In this document: positions 34,958 through 48,427 of the stretch, in pieces
Layout: each line of letters begins with the position of its first letter
Position numbering within the stretch: position 1 is the first letter of the stretch
Assembly (NCBI GenBank): GCA_015680685.1
Contig: MNCI01007937.1
Coordinates: 1,007,212 to 1,071,211 of the forward strand
DNA from: Gnetum montanum
Lineage: Eukaryota; Streptophyta; Gnetopsida; Gnetales; Gnetaceae
DNA: 64,000 bases
Direction: 5' to 3'
Made by a program: the position numbers and the translations under genes
The notes under the pieces: model-generated
What the model was told of the DNA's origin: nothing
What the model saw: the letters and a program-made list of their open reading frames with translations, nothing else
Databases searched by the model: none

Positions 34958-37584
34958 TTGTAATTATAAGGAATTGGGGATCATTAGAAGGTGTTCTCTA
35001 ATTTTTATAACTCCCTTCCTTTCTCATACTTTTAGTTAGATCAAGTTCTTAGTTGTTAGGATTGTAGAGTTGGAAATTTTTTGCAAAAAGTTATCCCATA
35101 AGTATTACTTTCTCTATAAACCTTTATAATTATTCATTTTGTCCTTATGTATGGCTCATAATGATGCTTATGGTTTCTTAATAGAATTATTTAAGCGTTC
35201 TAGCATTAATATGATTGATTGTTTCTTAAAACTTTCAACTTTCACTTCATACTTACTCTTAAAATACCTTTTGAGCATTAGCAAATTTTGAAAAGTTGGC
35301 TCAAATTTTCCTCACTAGCATTTCCCATGACTAAGATGAGCACTCTAGGATCAAATAGGTATGAAAATCACTAAAATCATAGTGATAATAGAGAACATAT
35401 GGCTTGGGAATGCTAGGAGGTTAGAGCTCAACTCAGAGAAGAAAATTTGAAAAGTCTCCCTTGGCTCAAATGAAGAATGATGGAGAAATTTGGCTAAGTT
35501 CCCTTGTATTTATACTTTTTGTGTGACCGATACAAGGACTTGACATCGGGGATTCAATATTGGTGTAGACCCAATATCAAAATCCAAAAATTTATAGTTT
35601 TCATATGGGTTTGATGGAAAAAATGATTCTTTTGGATATTTGAAAGGTTTTAAGATTACTCAAAGGGTTTGGATGATGGAGATATGCATATTTTTGTCAA
35701 AACGTTTTTATTGGGAGTTCATAAAGAAGGAATCTTGGCTACAAAAGTTCATAAGATGGATAAGAAGGATAATGCATTCATCTAGTAAGAATGGATAGCT
35801 TAAATGATATGGGAAGTGCTTATTAACGTTTCATGATGTTGGAAGGTTCAAGATGATGTGGAATCACTTGGCAAGTATAAGAGATAATAGTTATACAAGT
35901 GGGTCCTTTCCAAAGCAGGCTCCAACCCTTAATCCCTTTGCATAACAACACCTAAAAGTGTCCTTAGGCACTTAGGGAGGTGAGTGTAATGCATACCTAT
36001 TTAGCAAAACACACATGTTAGTACAACCAAATTAGGAAAATAACACTATGTTACTCAAAACTACAAGTTATGACTATTCTTATAATGAGATGAAATGGAC
36101 TTAGAAGGATTGTGGAAATTAAGACATGAGGTATTTTACCATAGGAAAAATGAATTCTTGTGTTTTATTAGTGATTAAAGTAATTGCTGGCCTTTCTATC
36201 CAAGATTCAAACCAACTCCAAACCACATTTAGTGACATTGCATCATTTCATCTCTTGTAATTACAATTGTAAGACTATCAATTTTGTAAGGAGTATTGTC
36301 ACTTGGTGTATTGTGCAAGGGAGGAGTTTTATTCATGGCACTTTTTTTTATTTTTAGATTTCTAAGAAGTCACCTACTTTAAGACATGGGTAACATGTCT
36401 TTCTAGTGGAACCCCTAGAAATTTACTCTATGCTCTTTTATTTTTATCTATGTCAACTTTCAAGGTAGCACTTATTTTACTCTTACTTACATTTTTGTTA
36501 GATCTACAAGGATATAATATAACCTTAGCAACATGATAGAACTCACAACAATAATCCAAACGAAGCTACAAATCCCCTTGATGTCATACCCTTTTCATTC
36601 CCACTTGGTTCTTCACTTTTTAGTCCAAGTAGAATGATCACAAGTTTATTCTTAGTCGTATAATGGAAAAGAATATGATTATGGCCATGGTAAGAACCTC
36701 TTATTAATGGAAGGAGTGAATGGATGATGTGGCTCATTGTTCAAATAATTAGTCCCTTATGGCTCGATAGCATAGAGAAACATTCACCTTATTAGACTAT
36801 ATCTTGGCTTTACTTTTGGTAGGTTTTATTAGTAATCAAAATTATATACAAAAAGTTTGAAAACAAAGTATGAAAAAGATGAAAAAGATAGTAAGAATTT
36901 TGAAAATGTGTAAAGAATTAAAAATGTTAAAAGAATAAAAAATGTCAAAGAATTAAAAAATATATCAAATAATGTGAAAATTTTTTAAAAAGAAAAGTAT
37001 GAAATAATGAGCAAAGACTAAAGAATGTGAAAAATGTGTATCAAGAAATTACAAATTGGAAAGAAATATAAAAATAAAAATGGAAAAGCACTTATTAATT
37101 TAGAAATCATGATAAGGCATCTCCCCCACGACTAAACTCATGGGCTAGTGTTTGGAAAATCTCCCTAGACCTCTTGGATTATACACTTTAGGTGGTTCAC
37201 TTACCATATTTATTGATCTAAATTCTCTATTATTATCCCATGTGATCTTGATAGTAGTTTAGTTTTTATCATCTAAGTTCTTGTTTTTGTTTCCTACTAG
37301 TATATGATGATATTTTAATATTTTTGTTTTGGGGTCCTTAGTTGGAGTCTTCTTCTTAGATTGGGAGTTAATAGGTGGATTAGATTGTTCCATGCATTTT
37401 TTGGATAATTTTTGGTTCTTAGTTAGTGGCCATGGGGTGTTTTTTGATTTTTCGGCACCTTCTCTCTCTTGTGTGCACACTTGTTCTACACACTTGTTGT
37501 GGACTGGTGTTATGACTATGTTAACATTCTAAATGTCGGCCCACGATTGCACCCTTTGCTTTTGATAGTAATGGATGGAATTTA
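34958..37584. other. Spacer of the complete family B element
   Basis: Non-coding and collinear with 22.19-23.98 kb from about 35.88 kb onward. It includes GACATGGGTAACATGTCTTT (36385-36404) and an A-rich block (36840-37110). The part 34958-35880 is AT-rich with words such as GACATCGGGGATTCAATATT resembling LTR U3 sequence; its role is unknown. Confidence 0.5.
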
Positions 37585-37901
37585 CTACATGTGTATGGCT
37601 TTGTGCTTATCGTCTTTAGAGATCTCAATAGATAAATCCCTCATACTTAACTTAGCATTAATTATGCTGAGCCATGCTCTTGCCATGATAATTGGAAATT
37701 TTTTATTAGCATCTTTCACATTAATTACCAGAAAGTCTATTGGATAAGACCATCCATTGGTAGTGGTCACTACATCATCTATCTTTCCTAAAAGAATGAC
37801 AATATACTGATATGCAAGCTCCAACCTGATGTTGCACTCTTTTAATGGTGGTAGGTTCCATGCTTGATATGTTTCATAAGAAATCAAATTTACCCTAAAA
37901 C
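37585..37901 (-). pseudogene. Retropepsin domain, split at the active site by an insertion
   Basis: The minus strand reads RVNLISYETYQAWNLPPLKE, then DDVVTTTNGWSYPIDFLVIN and KKFPIIMARAWLSIINAKLS, the same layout as the protease at 24.0-24.3 kb. The catalytic codons lie across the insertion, at 48433-48445 (LLDLG, where the sister copy has LLDSG). The 10.5-kb insertion thus separates the active-site triad from the rest. Ser-to-Leu in the triad could be a later C-to-T change. Confidence 0.75.
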
Positions 37902-37906
37902 CTAAG

Positions 37907-38748
37907 TGATGAATCATAGATTGGCTGGGTCAAGTAAGCCTCATTGACACATGATTTGGTGTGTTGATGTGGGTCTATCGACATAGTATCTATTTTTTCT
38001 TATAAATATGCATCCACCCACAATGTTTATGTAATGTCTTCTCATAGTTGTAGCAGAGCTCTTGCAATTTTATCATTTGGAAGTTAGAATATTTTTTTAA
38101 GTGCCTACAGTAGGAGACAAGAGTGTATGGATCTTTATTTGAGCATTGTTGTACCTAAGCATAGTAGTGTGCATGGTAATAAAGATAAGCTTTTTGATAA
38201 ACCTTACAGCACTTTGAAATAGATTAATTATTTATTTATGCATTTAATGTTTTATGCAATTTTCTTTAATGCTTTGAGTAATTAAGTAATTAATTAGGCT
38301 AAACTAAGCTAGATTAAGTAGCAATTAATTAAGCACATAAGTATGACTACTTCAAGCATTCACTTGGTGCTTGGTAATCCCAGTAATGCTTAACATTTGA
38401 TAACCCAATAGCGTTAAACATGTTCAATATGTGTACAACAAGTGGGATTAGTTAGGTTAGTTAGTTAAGTTAAATTAGTAATTAAATTACTTCATTCCTT
38501 TCATCCTTTATTTTAAGCACCCAAAACATAAAACATAAAAATAATAAAAATTATACACCTCGATTACACTTAACCATACCTTTGCATATCACAAGTATAA
38601 TTGGGAAGACAATGAATGATTGTTAGGGCAAGTTCACTTCCTAGAGGCTAGTGTATTGAAAGACATAGAATTCATGAAATTCAATTGGATTACATGTGAA
38701 CACTTAGTGATTCGTATGGTTGAGCATAGGGGTATTTGTTGTTCATCA
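37907..38748 (+). mobile_element. LTR B5 (plus orientation, 842 bp)
   Basis: Starts TGATGAATCATAGATTGG and ends TTGTTCATCA. TATAAATA lies at 38001-38008. Its right edge is followed by a tRNA-Asp-type primer site. Confidence 0.85.
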
Positions 38749-38749
38749 T

Positions 38750-38767
38750 TGGCATCATTGCCAGGGA
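38750..38767 (+). other. Primer-binding site, tRNA-Asp type
   Basis: TGGCATCATTGCCAGGGA, one base after the LTR end. It differs from the tRNA-Asp complement only at likely deaminated positions. Confidence 0.8.
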
Positions 38768-38875
38768 TGGTGCTAGTTATCTAGATTAGTTATATTATAC
38801 ATAATCATTATAAATGCATTAACGATTTATCTTTCAAGAAATATTAAGTGACACACACACCATTAACTAACAACA

Positions 38876-41280
38876 ATGTCTCTTTCACATGGAAGTGATA
38901 ATGCATCATATGAAGAGAACATTCATTGGAGAACTAATGAGATATATATTAAAATTGGAGTGACCAACCTCATGTAGGGGTTTCATTGTTCATGACCACC
39001 CTTACTACACTCATAGACTATATTCACCTAAGCCAAACAATCCTACAGGAGATGGAGTAAGTCCTAGATTGGGGAGGGCCTCAAGGCCTAGAACCTCCTC
39101 AAAAGCTAGAAAGGATAAATCAAGGGACCATGGGAAGAACTATAGAAGTCATGGAAATTCTCCCAATTCCTCATCTTCCTCTTCCTATTCAACATCTAGT
39201 TTTGACAAAGATGAATGTAGGTATAGAGATAAAGCTCCACTATGGGGTCAAAATAAGGATAGAAATCAACACCAAGGGAAAATTAAAGACATCAAAATGA
39301 ACATAAGAAAGATCATCACAATTAAACAAATAGAAATAGAAACTTTTACTATGACATGTTTGATAATGGTGAACCCTTGTTGGCCACTAAGAGCATGACA
39401 CATATTACAGAGGTAGTTAAAACACCCTACAAGCATCAAAGGAAAAGTCGCATCAAAAGGCTTGACATGAATAACATTTCTAAATTTGTAGGGAGGATAT
39501 AATTCTAATTCAAAACATCATTTACAAGCTTTCCATGATTCCTATGTCTTATAAAACATTAAAAGTGAGTGGAAAAAGCCTAAGCTCTTTCCTATGACAC
39601 TAATACATAAAGTCGAAGTATGGTATAGATCATTAAAACCAAGCTCAATCTATAGGTGGTCCATGATGTTGGAACTTTTCAATGAGAAATACCAAACCTA
39701 TGCAAGGGTGTCCAACCTAAGGAAACAAATTTAAGGATGGAAATAGAAACAACATGAACCCTTGGATATGGCCCTAGATAGCTACTATTCTCTATTGTAT
39801 ATATGTCCAGGCCATCCTTTCTCTCAAGAATAGAAACTTTTCCACTTCATAGATGGGCTTCATAGTCAAACGAGAGAGACCTTTGGGATTTATGCCAAAG
39901 GTTGGTTATAGGAATTAAAAGCCCATCAAATACAAAGGCTAATCAAGTAGGTGGTGACAAAACAAGTAGAGCTATGTAAACAAGAGAATGTAGAGGAAAA
40001 TAACTAGGATCCAACTCTTTAAAATAAGAGGGTTCATCTATATGATCAGGAAAAAGAGGTAGCTCTCAATGAGGTGATTTCATAACAAACCTTGTAAATA
40101 TAAAAGTTTATCGATGAGCTTAAAGCAAGGCTAGATAAGATGTCAAAGTGGATAAATGAGAAAGTTACAACTTGCATAAAAATCATAGAGGAGAGTGTAA
40201 TGGAAAACAAATCAAGTGATCACAACAAAAGTAGGAAAAAGGAACAAGAGATAGGTAAGAACACTAATCAATAGAAAGGGAAAATGGTTATAGAAGATGA
40301 GGCTATAGGGTCAACCACTGAAGATGATGATGATGTAACATCTACATATATGATCATTCGAAGGGCTATTGCCTAATCATGTTACATTTGCATAAGCATT
40401 GGGCTTTTGCATTGAATCCCAAGTTCATACAAAAGCAAATGCCTAGGAAATTACCTTTTTCCCAAGGAAATTATAGATAGTTTAACAACAAATTGTACTA
40501 TCCTAGTGGGATTTCTTACCATCCTTAACACTATCATCAACCACAGTGCCAAAATTCATAATTGTATGGGAGGCCATCATCAAACCAATGCTACCCTTAT
40601 TATCAACCAAGCCTATCCTGATGCTATGTTCAACAACCTATTTCACCAACTAGTTCTAGTTCCTCTACCTCAAATCACTACTACTACTCTATGGAATATC
40701 ATCAACCCACAACATCTTCTATGAGGTCATCATCTCACACCTATTACCATGCATTATATCCTCAATATTCTCATACTCACATCCATTACATGTCACAACC
40801 AACAACACAGGAAGGTTTAGCACCACAACATCAATGAAAGAATGTCACTTGTGTTGCAAACATACACAAGAATGATAATGCTAGTATATCTCCATCATAA
40901 TCTCATAAATGCCCTTTCTTTAGGATGATTCCCATGCATAAAAACAACACTCATGGACCTACTAACTCATCCAAACCAAAATAATGCCAATCAAGTGCAA
41001 CATCCTTTCTTTTACAACCAATGTCCTCTAATCATATGCAAAGGCCAACATCCATCATTACTCTAACACTTGATAGAAATGATGAACCTAGCAATGTGAA
41101 GAGACAAAAGAATCCATTCATTACTAATCATGATAAAGAATGCGGTCATGGGCCAGACATTCAAAAACTTAGCACAACTTCTATTTTGATCCCCCATACA
41201 TTTCAAAACCAAGTGTGTGAGAAACAACCTATCTACACAACTACCACTAAACTCAAATACACCTAGTGGGTTGAAAAGGA
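38876..41280 (+). pseudogene. gag: gag of the composite insertion (plus strand), broken
   Basis: Probable start at ATG 38876 (MSLSHGSDNASYEEN). It contains the same low-complexity Ser/Arg/Asp region as the other family B gags (SSSSSSYSTSSFDKDECRYR, 39150-39230). It also has the Cys/His motif CNIYIYDHSKGYCLIMLHLH near 40335-40400 and a Pro/Tyr/Ser/Gln-rich tail (40.5-40.85 kb). Dozens of stops, many TAG. No protease follows: the sequence passes to spacer at about 41.4 kb. Confidence 0.7.
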
Positions 41281-41320
41281 AAGTCTACCACTATTTCACA
41301 AATGCATGGAGCTTGCCTAC

Positions 41321-41438
41321 CCACTTATTAATTCTTGTCATAGTCAAAATATTAGTTGGGGGGGGGGGGGGGGGGGGGTGGGGATCGGAATGTGCAGGGC
41401 ATGGTTCCCCATCCTAAAATCAAGAATTAATAAGTGTT
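41321..41438. repeat. Inverted repeat around a 21-G run
   Basis: CACTTATTAATTCTTG (41321-41336) is repeated inverted at 41423-41438. Between them is a run of 21 G, a T and four more G. The G run lies where gag sequence gives way to spacer, so it marks a deletion or join. A run this long may be mis-sized in the assembly. Confidence 0.75.
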
Positions 41439-43414
41439 TTTCATTTTTTTTTGTTTTACAATTTTTTATCATTTTCTCATTTCTTGATACAAAATTTTCC
41501 CATCCTTTTCAAATTTTTCCATACTTTACTTTATTTCCTTTATTAGTAATCTTGACTGTGAATGAATGACAAGATTTAGCCCAATGAGGTGAGGTTTTCT
41601 CTATGTTGTGAAAGTTATGAGGGACTAATTATTTGGACAGTGAGGTCATGCCATCCATCCATCGATCACACTAAAAAGAGGTTCTTACCATGTTCCTAAT
41701 GATATTCTTTTTCATCATCAAACTAAGAATATACTCATAATCATTGTTCTTGGAAAAAAAGTGAAGAACTAAGTGGGAATGTAAAGGGTGTGACATCAAG
41801 TGGATTTGTGGATTCTCTTGGATTACTTCTGTATGTTCTATCATGTTTCTAAGGTTGTAATGATATCCTTGTAGATTTAATAAAAAATGGGAGTAAGAGT
41901 AAAATAAGTGATGCCTTACCATGTTACTAGAAAGACATGTTACCCATGTCTGAAGGTAGTCCACTGGTAAGGTTGATACACATGAAAATAAAATAAAAAG
42001 GCATAGAAAAAATTTCTGAGAGTCCCACTGGAAAGACATGTTATGCATGCCTAAAGGTTGGTGGCTTCTTAGACATAAAAAAAAGAGAAGAGGATTCCAT
42101 GAATAAACTCCTCCCTTGGACAAAATGCTAAGTGATGCTACTCTTTGCAACAATTGTCGTCTTATGGTTGTCAATGCAAGAGATAAAATAATGTGATGCC
42201 ATTGGAACATGGTTTGGACTTGGTTTGAATCTTGGAAAGAAGGGCTAATGATTACTTTAACCATTAATAACACACAAGGATGCATTATGCCTATGGTAAG
42301 GCATCTCACATTCCAATTCCTACAATCCTTTCTAAAATCCATCTCATCGTACTATTCGCATAATCATAACTTATGGTTTTATGTAATATAGAATTATTCT
42401 GTCAATTGGTGGTTAAAACAAGTGTTTTTTGCTAAATAGGTATGCATTGCATTCAACCCCTTTAGTTCCTATGGACATTTTTAGGTGTGATTATATAAGG
42501 GCATTAAGGGCTAGAGCCTACTTTGGGGAGGATCCACTTGTATAACTATTGTAACTTGTAGTTGTCTAAGACAACCACATCATCTTGAAGCTTCCAAGTG
42601 CATAAATGTCAATTTCAAAACCTTCCCTTATCATACAACCTATTCATTCTATATCATGGATTCAATATCCATTTATTACATCTTCCAAAACTTTTAATTT
42701 CTATGATTCTATTTTCCAACATTACTGGTACCTGAATATGTATTCTCACTTACCCTAGAACTTTGAACTCTACATGAAACCTTCCAACCAATCACAAAGC
42801 TTCATTTTCCATTCTAAATGTTTTCATAAAATGAAATTTTAAGGCCCTTGATATCAGGTTCAAAAAAACTATAAATAGGACCCCTGTGATTCTTCAGAAA
42901 TCATCACTTGTACATAAGGGAGTTTTTGTATTTTTCTCTCTCGACTAAGAGCTCTTTGCATCCAACTTCCACATGTGATATATAGCTTCATACCACTCTA
43001 ATTTCTATGGTCTTTAAACCTATTTGATCATAGAGTGTTCCATTTAGTTAATGGGATGTGCTTGTATGCAAAACTTCTGCCAATTTTGCTATCACCCAAA
43101 AGGTATTATAAGGGTAAGAATGTTGAAAAACTTAAGATTTTTAATGAACAATCAGTTGTATGCATGCCAAAACATTTAATTAACACCCTTAAGGAATAAT
43201 AACCATCATTATAGATCATACATAAGGAAAAATAAGTCGATTGTGAAGGGTTATAAAAGAAGTTATTACTTTTTGGGCATTTTTCTGAAAATTGTTTTAA
43301 CTTTACAATCACATGAACTAAGAAGTTAATGAAATTAAGGACATGAGTAAGGTATAAACTTATTAATGATAAATGAAAATACCTTAGTAAGACAAAACCC
43401 TTGATTAATTACAA
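41439..43414. other. Spacer of the composite insertion (plus orientation)
   Basis: Reverse complement of the spacers at 22.2-23.5 and 35.9-37.1 kb. It has a T-rich block (41440-41560), two copies of AAGACATGTTACCCATG or a close variant (41935 and 42016), and then GGGGAGGATCCACTTGTATAAC (42525-42547, split in units here). 42560-43414 is AT-rich and non-coding. Confidence 0.55.
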
Positions 43415-46140
43415 ATGACCTAGAAAAAAAGGAGGACTAAAAGGACCTTCGTAGGGTGCAAGCAAACACTTGAGAGGTGGCAGAGGCTGACTACGAGAAC
43501 AAGGTCCACTAGATAAGCATGGAGAATAGGAGGCCTAATCATTTAGCATTCATCAAGAGGCCCCTATTATAGGACAGTAAATCTAGGCAAAGGCTATGGG
43601 ACCACATGCTCAAGCGTAAGGACAACATCTCACATTGTCCCAAGAACACCTTCAAGCCATCTAGGAGTGATCCATGTTGACCATGATCATTATTGAAATG
43701 AACTTTGGAAAATTCATGAAGTTTGTCCCTGAGGTAGTCAAAAGTTAGCTTCAGGCATTACCTTTATGGTACATTCTTTCTAAAAGTGATGAATGACACC
43801 TTAGTGAGATTTACCAATTTTGGCATAATAAAGATGAGGGCACCACCATCAACATTGGAAGAATATTTGTTTCATTCTCATTCAAGGCCATTGCAGAGGC
43901 TCTAAACATACCCAATGTGGGGGCGAAAGTGGCACACCTTTCCACAAGATTTGATGTAGAAACAAGGAAGGCATATAATAAAGAAGAAAAAGAATACAAT
44001 GAGCTAACTTTGGAAGAGAGAATTTACTTTAAAATTGGAAAATACCATATATTCCCCACTAAAGGGCTAAACATGATATCAACATACATGGCCAGAGGAA
44101 GTGCAATCATGATGGATGAATACAACACCAACCTTGCCCAACTGTACTTCATGGAAACTCAATGATAGTTCAAGGAAAGAAAGGCATGGAAGTGGACACT
44201 TCCTTTCCCTTGCCTAATCCATAAGCTATGCAAAAGAGCCAGAATCCTGGGTTACACCAATGATGTTTTTAGAAGGGTCCAAAATGCTTCATTTTCTAAG
44301 TTTCTAAAACAAGTAGAACCAAGACCTTGGTAAAGAGAAAGAACAAAAACTAGAAAAGGAGAAAGAAAAAAGCCAAAGAAGGAGCCAAAACAAGAACAAG
44401 ACCAATGGAAAGAGTTGCAAGTCCTATTGCCAACGCCATAGGATTATAGACCCTCAATGAGCCATCTATAGCGAATAGTTGAAACTCTTATTTGGGGAAG
44501 TAGGAATGAATCCAACCTCCTTCGAGTCATTAATGATGTTATTTAACCCACAATCTCAACCAATCCATTAAAGGGATATATATTTTTGTAATCAAGAGGA
44601 GAGGTCTAGTGATCACAGTAGATCTTTAGGAACATTACGTCTTTCCAAGGGGTGCTTGAAACTAGAGAAGGTGTCATAGTTATGGTCATGTAGCACCAAG
44701 GTGTGGTAGGCACAATAGAAGTTATAACATATCACATTAAAGAATCCTTTAATGTGCCTATTGTACCCCTAGTGGACTTAACTAAAACCAAAGATGCATA
44801 GATGTTAGCCACGACTTCAATTACTCCTACAACTCATGAGGATGTTCTTGATAGATTATTGTAGATTGGGTAGGTCATGACAATCCTCTTTAACATTCTC
44901 AATGATTTCACTATAGTTCAATCTAACCTCATAGCCACCAAAAGAAAACTGGTCATGATAGAGACCAAGGTAGAGCATGCAAAAGTAGAGGTACACTAAT
45001 TGCAACAAGAGCTCATTATCTTGAGGACTAAAAAAAATAATCCTTTCCAATTTATTGCACCTGACTAGTTGGAGCATTTTTGAATATAGCAACTAGGCCA
45101 ATTCATTAAGGAGAATAAAGTGGCTCAATAAGAGAAGGATAAAGTGGTCTAGAATGCCTCATCCACCAAAGCCCATGCATATGCTCATGTGAAAGCACTA
45201 ACTGTTGCCTAAAAAGAAAACAAGCAACTTACTACTGACAACACAAGGTTGACCACCATTGAAAAGTAGAAAAGAATCTTGGAGGAAAGTATCCAATAGT
45301 TGAGCGAGCAATTGGTGAGAGTTAACTAGGACATAAGTAGATTGAACAAAGAGAACCAAACCCTTTCAATGAAGGAGGTACACACTATACATTAGAAGTA
45401 TACAATTGAGATAAGGGTATGGCAGAATGAGGTCAAAAAGCATGAGAAGCTGCAAGAGTGCTTCCAACACTAGATTGGCATGTACAAGCAAACTAATGAA
45501 AAAGAAATCTAGATGGCAAAGGCTTGCATCAGTTCCATGTCAATGTAGAATCTTGATTGGTAGCCCATCTTGGATAGCTACACCCTGGTCCACCAAGTGG
45601 AAGTGAAAAACAAGGACTTGGAGATCAAGGATTTGAAGAAGTACATGGCATTAGCTAACCTAGCCATGTTAACAATAAGTTGGCCTAGAAATGAACTAGA
45701 ACACCAAGTAGTGGTCACTTATGCTTTATACGAGAAGGATTTTGTAGATAGAAAAGATGTTTGATAAAAACTTCATGAGGCAAACTCAAACTTAGAAGTA
45801 ATTAAGGCTCACTACCATGAGTAAAGAGATATAGGTTCAAACTTGGCCAAGAGACTAACATATTATCATAAATTGAGAGAAAAGGCCAAGGCCTTTAAGG
45901 AGGAATGGAGGTAGTTCATGGTGTGGTATGTGAAAGCTAATTAGTTGTTCTCATAGCTACCTTGTTTGTGGGATGTACTAGCTCCAACATACATTGGATC
46001 ATTAGCTTGGATGGTGCATGACCTAAGAATGGAGAAGGAGAAGTTGTAAGTGCTCTTGAATTGTTATAAATTCTAGAAGCCTAATGACAAAGGGAAGTAG
46101 CCAATGGAAGAGCCACCACCTCCAAGAATTACATAGCTTT
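43415..46140 (+). pseudogene. ORF2 of the composite insertion (plus strand)
   Basis: Begins near ATG 43415. The best block is ALNIPNVGAKVAHLSTRFDV followed by ETRKAYNKEEKEYNELTLEE and RIYFKIGKYHIFPTKGLNMI (43890-44100), matching the ORF2 at 34.5 and 56.1 kb. From 44.9 to 45.9 kb the frame is Lys/Glu/Gln-rich with a heptad look (EVKNKDLEIKDLKKYMALAN), a probable coiled coil. Stops are common and often TAG at expected Gln or Trp. It ends shortly before the polypurine tract of LTR B6. Confidence 0.65.
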
Positions 46141-46324
46141 CCCAATTTTGTTATTTTGTCATGTAATGTCCATTTTTTGTAAAAACACCATTGTGACATG
46201 AAATAGTTAGTTTGTGTGTCTGTTAGAGTCAATTAATAATTCTATACCTTCCTAATATTTTGTAAAGAACTTGTTCTTCATTTTGTTTAACTCAAGGATG
46301 AGTTTTGATTCAGTTGTGGGGGTA

Positions 46325-47133
46325 TGATGAGTCATATTTTGGTAGGGCTCTAATAGCAAAGCTGTGTTATTAGGTATCCAATATCGGGTCACAACCTCCA
46401 ATTTTGGGGATCTGATATTGCCTCATTTGTGCTAGCCTATAAATACAACACTTGGTGCATGGTTGGGATATAAATTATATAGATTTTAGAAATAGACATA
46501 GAGAAGTTTTTTTAGTTTGTTTCTAGTGCATGCCCACAGTGTGATGTTAAGTGATTGTATAGCATCCTTATTCGAGTTTGATGTACTTGGACATGTTACA
46601 TGTTCGGCAATAAAGATCAAGATTACTTCCATCATTATAACATTAACTCAGCTTTATTATCATTTATTGCTCTTTATTATTTTTGTCATTAAGAAGAATG
46701 AGTACAACTAATCATGAGCACTTAAGTGTAATTACTTAGTACCCCAATAGTATTATCATTTGGTATGTTTAGTAACGGTACACTTGGTAATTCCAATAGT
46801 AGTTGCATGAAGTCCAAGGCATGTACGGAAGGTTAAAAATAGATACTCATCACATGTAGGCTAGTTTATACTTTACTTTTCATTATTAATTAGATTAAAT
46901 AATTAATTTTTCTATTATCATTAGGAGTATCATAAGGCCACAAAAACATCAATTATCATATGCCTCCCTTTAGACTAAACCATACCTAACATAGCTTGGG
47001 AAGATAGCGAACTACGATCAAGACATAATGATCTAGATACCCCAACTAGTCCCATATACAAAATTCAACTGGATCATGAGTGAACACTTATGATTTGTAT
47101 GGTTGGGCTTAGGAGATACCTCTCCACTCATCA
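46325..47133 (+). mobile_element. LTR B6 (plus orientation, 809 bp) with polypurine tract
   Basis: Preceded by the purine-rich GTTGTGGGGGTA (46313-46324). Starts TGATGAGTCATATTTTGG and ends CCACTCATCA. TATAAATA lies at 46438-46445, and U3 contains CCAATATCGGG (46379-46389). Only TTAA separates it from the inverted fragment B7. Confidence 0.82.
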
Positions 47134-47137
47134 TTAA

Positions 47138-47305
47138 TCATGAGTGGCAAATCCCTATGCTCAACCATATGAATCACTAAAAGTTCACATGTGATCCGAT
47201 TGAATTATGTGCATTCCACGTTGTTCGATACACTAGCCTCTAGGAAGTGAACTTATCCTAATAGTCGACAAGGCCTAGTTGACGTACCCAATCTATGATT
47301 CATCA
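47138..47305 (-). mobile_element. LTR fragment B7 (minus, 168 bp, middle deleted)
   Basis: Both LTR ends are present: TCATGAGTGGCAAATCCC at the left and CCCAATCTATGATTCATCA at the right. The roughly 670 bp between them are missing compared with LTR B5. The right end is followed by TACCCCCATGACTGAATG, the complement of the polypurine end. Confidence 0.7.
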
Positions 47306-47602
47306 TACCCCCATGACTGAATGCAAACTAGTCCTCAAGTTCTTTACAAATTTGGCAAGGTATGGAATTATTGACTAATGATAGAGATATGACAAACATA
47401 AACAAATACTAAGTGCCCAAGTGTATGAATATACAATTATTACAAAATTTTCTGGTGTTCAAGACTACAAAATTGAATACCAGGATAAAATTTGACAAAC
47501 ACATTATCCTTTGATGGTGTGAAGATGTTGGAGAAGATTAGATGGTCCCAAGTAGTGGAGGCTCCTAAAATTTTAAATAACCTTCCCTAGAAATAGCACA
47601 AA
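47306..47602 (-). mobile_element. Remnant internal segment between B7 and B8
   Basis: About 300 bp. The left part matches the 3' end of family B internal DNA (polypurine side). The right end matches the primer-site side (47585-47601; minus strand TGTGCTATTTCTAGGGA, tRNA-Asp type). Everything between has been lost. Confidence 0.65.
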
Positions 47603-48427
47603 TGATGAGTGAGGTACCCCCTATTCCAAACCATATAAATCACAAGTGTTCATGCATGATCTATGTCTTGATCACAGTTTGCTATCTTCCCACTTGGACT
47701 AGTATTAGCTTTGTTACATATGGTTTAGTCCAAAGTGAGACATATGTTAATTGATGTTGTTGTAATCTTATGCTACTCCTAACAATAATAGTGAAACTAA
47801 TTATTTAATCTAATTAACAATGAAAAGTAAAGTCTAAACTAGCCTACATGTGATGAGTATCCATTCCTAACTTTCCATACATACCTTGGACTTCGTGAAA
47901 GTACTGTTGGGACTACCAAGTGTACTATTACTAAGCATACCAAATGATAACACCACTAGGTTACCAAGTAATTACAATTAAGTGCTCATAATTAGTTGTA
48001 CCCATTCTACTTAGTAGTAGAAATAATAAAGAGAAATAAATGATAAATATTAACTATGGAAAATAGTAAGCATTTAAGTAATTAACAATGATAATAAAGC
48101 TAAGTGGATGTTACAATGATGGAAGTAATCTCGATCTTTATTGCCAAACATGTAACATGTCCATGTATGTCACACTTAAATAAGGATGCCATACAATCAC
48201 TTAACATCATACTACAAGCATGCATTGAAAATAAACTAACAAAACTTCTTTATGTGTATTTCTAAAATCTATATAATCTGTATCTAAACCATACACCTAA
48301 GTGTTGTATCTATAGGCTAGGATAGATGAGGTAATTTCAGATCACTAACATTAGAGGTCATGCCCCGATATCGGATACTCGATAATGTAGCTACAATATC
48401 AAATCCCTACCAAAAAATGACTAATTA
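47603..48427 (-). mobile_element. LTR B8 (minus orientation, 825 bp)
   Basis: Left edge TGATGAGTGAGGTACCCC, right edge CCCTACCAAAAAATGACTAA then TTA. A TATA-like TATCTATA lies at 48308-48315. The right flank is the target duplication CTAAG. Confidence 0.8.

Larger units (their letters stand above)
37907..48427. mobile_element. 10.5-kb composite insertion with tail-to-tail LTR units
   Basis: Flanked by the duplication CTAAG (37902-37906 and 48428-48432), so it behaves as one insertion. Inside it are LTR B5 (+), gag (+), spacer, ORF2 (+), LTR B6 (+), then LTR fragment B7 (-), about 300 bp of internal sequence (-), LTR B8 (-). B5 and B7 share one type of start (TGATGAATCATAGATTGG). B6 and B8 share another (GTCAT then TTTTGGTAGGG). 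Each arm therefore carries unlike LTRs. Confidence 0.8.
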
